Assembly (NCBI GenBank): GCA_021151805.1
Contig: JAGKWN010000166.1
Coordinates: 1 to 6,128 of the forward strand
Reading direction: 5' to 3'
DNA from: Cytophagaceae bacterium
Lineage (GTDB): Bacteria > Bacteroidota > Bacteroidia > Cytophagales > Cytophagaceae
Length of the DNA: 6,128 bases
Shown: positions 6,108 through 6,128 of the stretch, one piece after another
How the letters are laid out: each line of letters opens with the position of its first letter
How positions within the stretch are numbered: the stretch's first letter is position 1
Program-made: the position numbers and the translations under genes
The notes under the pieces: model-generated
The model's database searches: none
Seen by the model: only the letters and a program-made list of their open reading frames with translations
What the model was told of the DNA's origin: nothing

Positions 6108-6128
6108 AATCTTTAATCAATTCAATTT

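Noticed and set aside
1..6128. tRNA, rRNA, insertion sequence, phage or toxin-antitoxin signatures
   Set aside because: On reading both strands I found no cloverleaf, transposase motif, terminal inverted repeats with target duplications, or a small antitoxin/toxin gene pair.

Overview
The window looks like a piece of a chromosome from the phylum Bacteroidota. The evidence is an AT-rich sequence, a secreted protein ending in a type IX secretion (T9SS) sorting domain, genes without clear Shine-Dalgarno sequences, and a TAnnTTTG-type -7 promoter element ahead of the first complete gene. Genus cannot be told from the sequence alone. All supported genes lie on the + strand.

Layout: (1) 1-182, the last 59 codons of a gene cut by the left edge. 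(2) 183-380, a spacer with a weak terminator-like hairpin and a candidate promoter. (3) 381-2978, a large exported protein with a signal peptide, twelve NHL-type beta-propeller repeats, an ASPM/SPD-2/Hydin-like Ig-fold domain and a T9SS type A sorting domain. (4) 2979-3231, a spacer with a strong, imperfectly palindromic hairpin followed by six T. (5) 3232-4591, three closely spaced genes: a short AraC-type regulator, a VOC/glyoxalase-fold protein and a DUF1569/DinB-like protein. (6) 4592-4671, a spacer with a small hairpin. (7) 4672-5436, a DUF1275/YoaK-type membrane protein, followed after 13 bases by (8) 5450-6081, a small conserved-looking gene split by a -1 frameshift into two overlapping reading frames.

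How they may work together: the NHL protein stands alone as a surface or secreted protein. The AraC, VOC and DUF1569 genes are probably one transcription unit, plausibly a small regulated detoxification or thiol/metal enzyme cassette, but no substrate can be read from the sequence. The DUF1275 gene and the split gene are probably cotranscribed, with no obvious functional link.

I found no RNA gene, CRISPR array, insertion sequence, phage gene or recognisable defence system. The region reads as fairly ordinary Bacteroidota chromosome. Its main oddities are the frameshifted last gene, the twelve-blade propeller protein with one degenerate blade, and the intergenic palindrome.
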